Shown here: positions 62,674 through 64,000 of the stretch, piece after piece | Layout: every line of letters starts with the position of its first letter | How positions within the stretch are numbered: the stretch's first letter is position 1 | DNA from: Streptomyces piniterrae | GTDB taxonomy: Bacteria > Actinomycetota > Actinomycetes > Streptomycetales > Streptomycetaceae | Assembly (NCBI RefSeq): GCF_005048155.1 | Contig: NZ_SUMB01000017.1 | Coordinates: forward strand, 1-64,000 | DNA: 64,000 nucleotides | Direction of reading: 5' to 3' | Made by a program: the position numbers and the translations under genes | The notes under the pieces: generated by a model | The model's input: the letters and a program-made list of their open reading frames with translations, nothing else | Database searches by the model: none | Told to the model about the DNA's origin: nothing

Positions 62674-64000
62674 GTGGACGCCGAGCTGACCAACAAGAGC
62701 CGGGAGGCGCTGAGCGCCGCCAACGAGCGGGCGGTCACCGCCGGGCATGCGGACATGACGTCCGCGCATCTGCTGCTCGCGCTGCTGGCCGGGCAGGACA
62801 ACGACAACATCATGGATCTGCTGGCGGCCGTCGACGCGGACGCCGCCGCGCTGCGCGACGGCGCCGAGCGGCAGCTCGCCGCGCTGCCCAGCGTGCAGGG
62901 CTCGACCGTCGCGCCCCCGCAGCCGGACCGCGATCTGCTCGCCGTCATCGCGGACGCCTCGCAGCGCGCCAAGGAGCTCGGTGACGCGTACATCTCCACC
63001 GAGCACCTGCTGATCGGCATCGCGGCCAAGGGCGGCAGGACCGGTGAGCTGCTGGCGCAGCAGGGCGCCACCGCCAAGAAGCTGCTGGCCGCGTTCGAGG
63101 AGAGCCGGGGCGGGCAGCGGGTGACCACCGCGGACCCGGAGGGCACCTACAAGGCGCTGGAGAAGTTCGGTACGGACTTCACCGCCGCGGCCCGCGAGGG
63201 CCGGCTCGACCCGGTCATCGGCCGGGACCACGAGATCCGCCGCGTGGTGCAGGTCCTCTCGCGGCGTACGAAGAACAACCCGGTGCTGATCGGCGAGCCG
63301 GGCGTCGGCAAGACCGCCGTCGTCGAAGGGCTTGCGCAGCGCATCGTCAAGGGCGATGTGCCCGAGTCGCTGCGCAACAAGCGGCTCGTGGCGCTCGACC
63401 TGGGCGCGATGGTCGCCGGCGCGAAGTACCGCGGTGAGTTCGAGGAACGGCTGAAGACCGTCCTGGCGGAGATCAAGTCCAGCGACGGCCAGATCATCAC
63501 CTTCATCGACGAACTGCACACGGTCGTCGGCGCGGGCGCCGGCGGCGACTCGTCCATGGACGCGGGCAACATGCTCAAGCCGATGCTGGCCCGCGGCGAG
63601 CTGCGGATGGTCGGCGCCACCACCCTCGACGAGTACCGCGAGCGGATCGAGAAGGACGCGGCGCTGGAGCGGCGCTTCCAGCAGGTGCTGGTCGCCGAGC
63701 CGACCGTCGAGGACACCGTGGCGATCCTGCGCGGCCTCAAGGGACGTTACGAGGCGCACCACAAGGTGCAGATCGCCGACTCGGCCCTGGTCGCCGCGGC
63801 CACCCTCTCCGACCGCTACATCACCTCCCGTTTCCTCCCGGACAAGGCCATCGACCTGGTCGACGAGGCCGCGTCCCGGCTCCGTATGGAGATCGACTCC
63901 TCGCCCGTCGAGATCGACGAGCTCCAGCGCGCCGTCGACCGCCTCAAGATGGAGGAACTGGCGCTCAAGAACGAGACCGACGCCGGCTCCGTCCAGCGGC
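62674..64000 (+). CDS. clpB: chaperone ClpB, 5' part (cut by window end)
   Basis: The first 442 codons of a Hsp100 disaggregase. The N-domain repeats (LTNKSREALSAANERAV and the second LIGIAAKGGRTG half) are followed by NBD1 with Walker A GEPGVGKTAV, Walker B TFIDELHTVVGAG, and the middle coiled-coil beginning near the edge. GTG start with GAGGAGGAG upstream. It should be heat-induced through HspR at 62581-62601. Confidence 0.96.
   Translation, partial: MDAELTNKSREALSAANERAVTAGHADMTSAHLLLALLAGQDNDNIMDLLAAVDADAAALRDGAERQLAALPSVQGSTVAPPQPDRDLLAVIADASQRAKELGDAYISTEHLLIGIAAKGGRTGELLAQQGATAKKLLAAFEESRGGQRVTTADPEGTYKALEKFGTDFTAAAREGRLDPVIGRDHEIRRVVQVLSRRTKNNPVLIGEPGVGKTAVVEGLAQRIVKGDVPESLRNKRLVALDLGAMVAGAKYRGEFEERLKTVLAEIKSSDGQIITFIDELHTVVGAGAGGDSSMDAGNMLKPMLARGELRMVGATTLDEYRERIEKDAALERRFQQVLVAEPTVEDTVAILRGLKGRYEAHHKVQIADSALVAAATLSDRYITSRFLPDKAIDLVDEAASRLRMEIDSSPVEIDELQRAVDRLKMEELALKNETDAGSVQR

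Overview
The window reads as a piece of a Streptomyces chromosome, or that of a very close actinomycete. Base composition is very GC-rich with strong third-position GC bias. Rare TTA (bldA-type) codons occur in three genes. The dnaK-grpE-dnaJ-hspR operon carries HAIR operators, and many families are typical of streptomycetes (SCO2400-like, DUF5994, Yip1-like, HspR, LCP). I see no rRNA, insertion sequence, prophage or CRISPR array. The last gene, clpB, runs off the right edge.

Layout. 0.3-2.5 kb: a TTA-containing pair, a small protein divergent from a helix-turn-helix/TPR regulator, plus a tiny gene. 2.5-7.5 kb: an LCP cell-wall ligase, then a BlaI/M56 regulator-protease pair with TerD, TerB and an 82-aa protein, tied together by three copies of one operator (CTACA-N4-TGTAG). 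7.7-10 kb: a desaturase and small conserved proteins. 10.0-16.8 kb: a six-gene minus-strand operon of a Crp-like regulator, a class III nucleotidyl-cyclase-like protein, an atypical P-loop protein, an SPFH-like protein, a DUF4407 membrane protein and a Pycsar-effector-type (DUF5706) membrane protein.

17-25 kb: signalling genes (95-aa protein, M50 protease with CBS domains, PP2C phosphatase, CapA-like enzyme, CBS-BON protein, ATPase, membrane Ser/Thr kinase). 24.7-29.6 kb: a ribbon-helix-helix protein with phased operator repeats, a DUF4097 protein, a DrrAB-like ABC exporter and a cytochrome P450. 29.6-38.7 kb: a SigC-like ECF factor beside a His/Met-rich membrane protein, an orphan HicB/HTH protein, an SCO2400-like protein, and a sigma/zinc-motif/membrane/CAP fusion divergent from a second CAP protein, with several minisatellites between genes. 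39-47 kb: a two-component system, an argS remnant, a Tat lipoprotein deacetylase, an NmrA-like reductase and a PadR/HAAS pair. 47-53 kb: DinB protein, tRNA-Gly, dcd, a phosphoribosyltransferase, a secreted SGNH-ricin protein, Yip1 and GNAT. 53.6-64 kb: a membrane Fe-S oxidoreductase, the HspR heat-shock operon, small genes, Uma2 and clpB.

The strongest candidate for an undescribed system is the 10.0-16.8 kb operon. The C-terminal tail of the cyclase-like protein and the N-terminal region of the P-loop protein share an ungapped motif, NNF-x3-VD-x4-V-x-GFG, with identical spacing. This resembles the paired amyloid-type signalling motifs that link bacterial NLR-like ATPases to their effectors. 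With a Crp-like cyclic-nucleotide receptor and a Pycsar-type membrane effector in the same operon, it looks like a nucleotide-signalling, membrane-acting conflict or stress system. That is inference from sequence.
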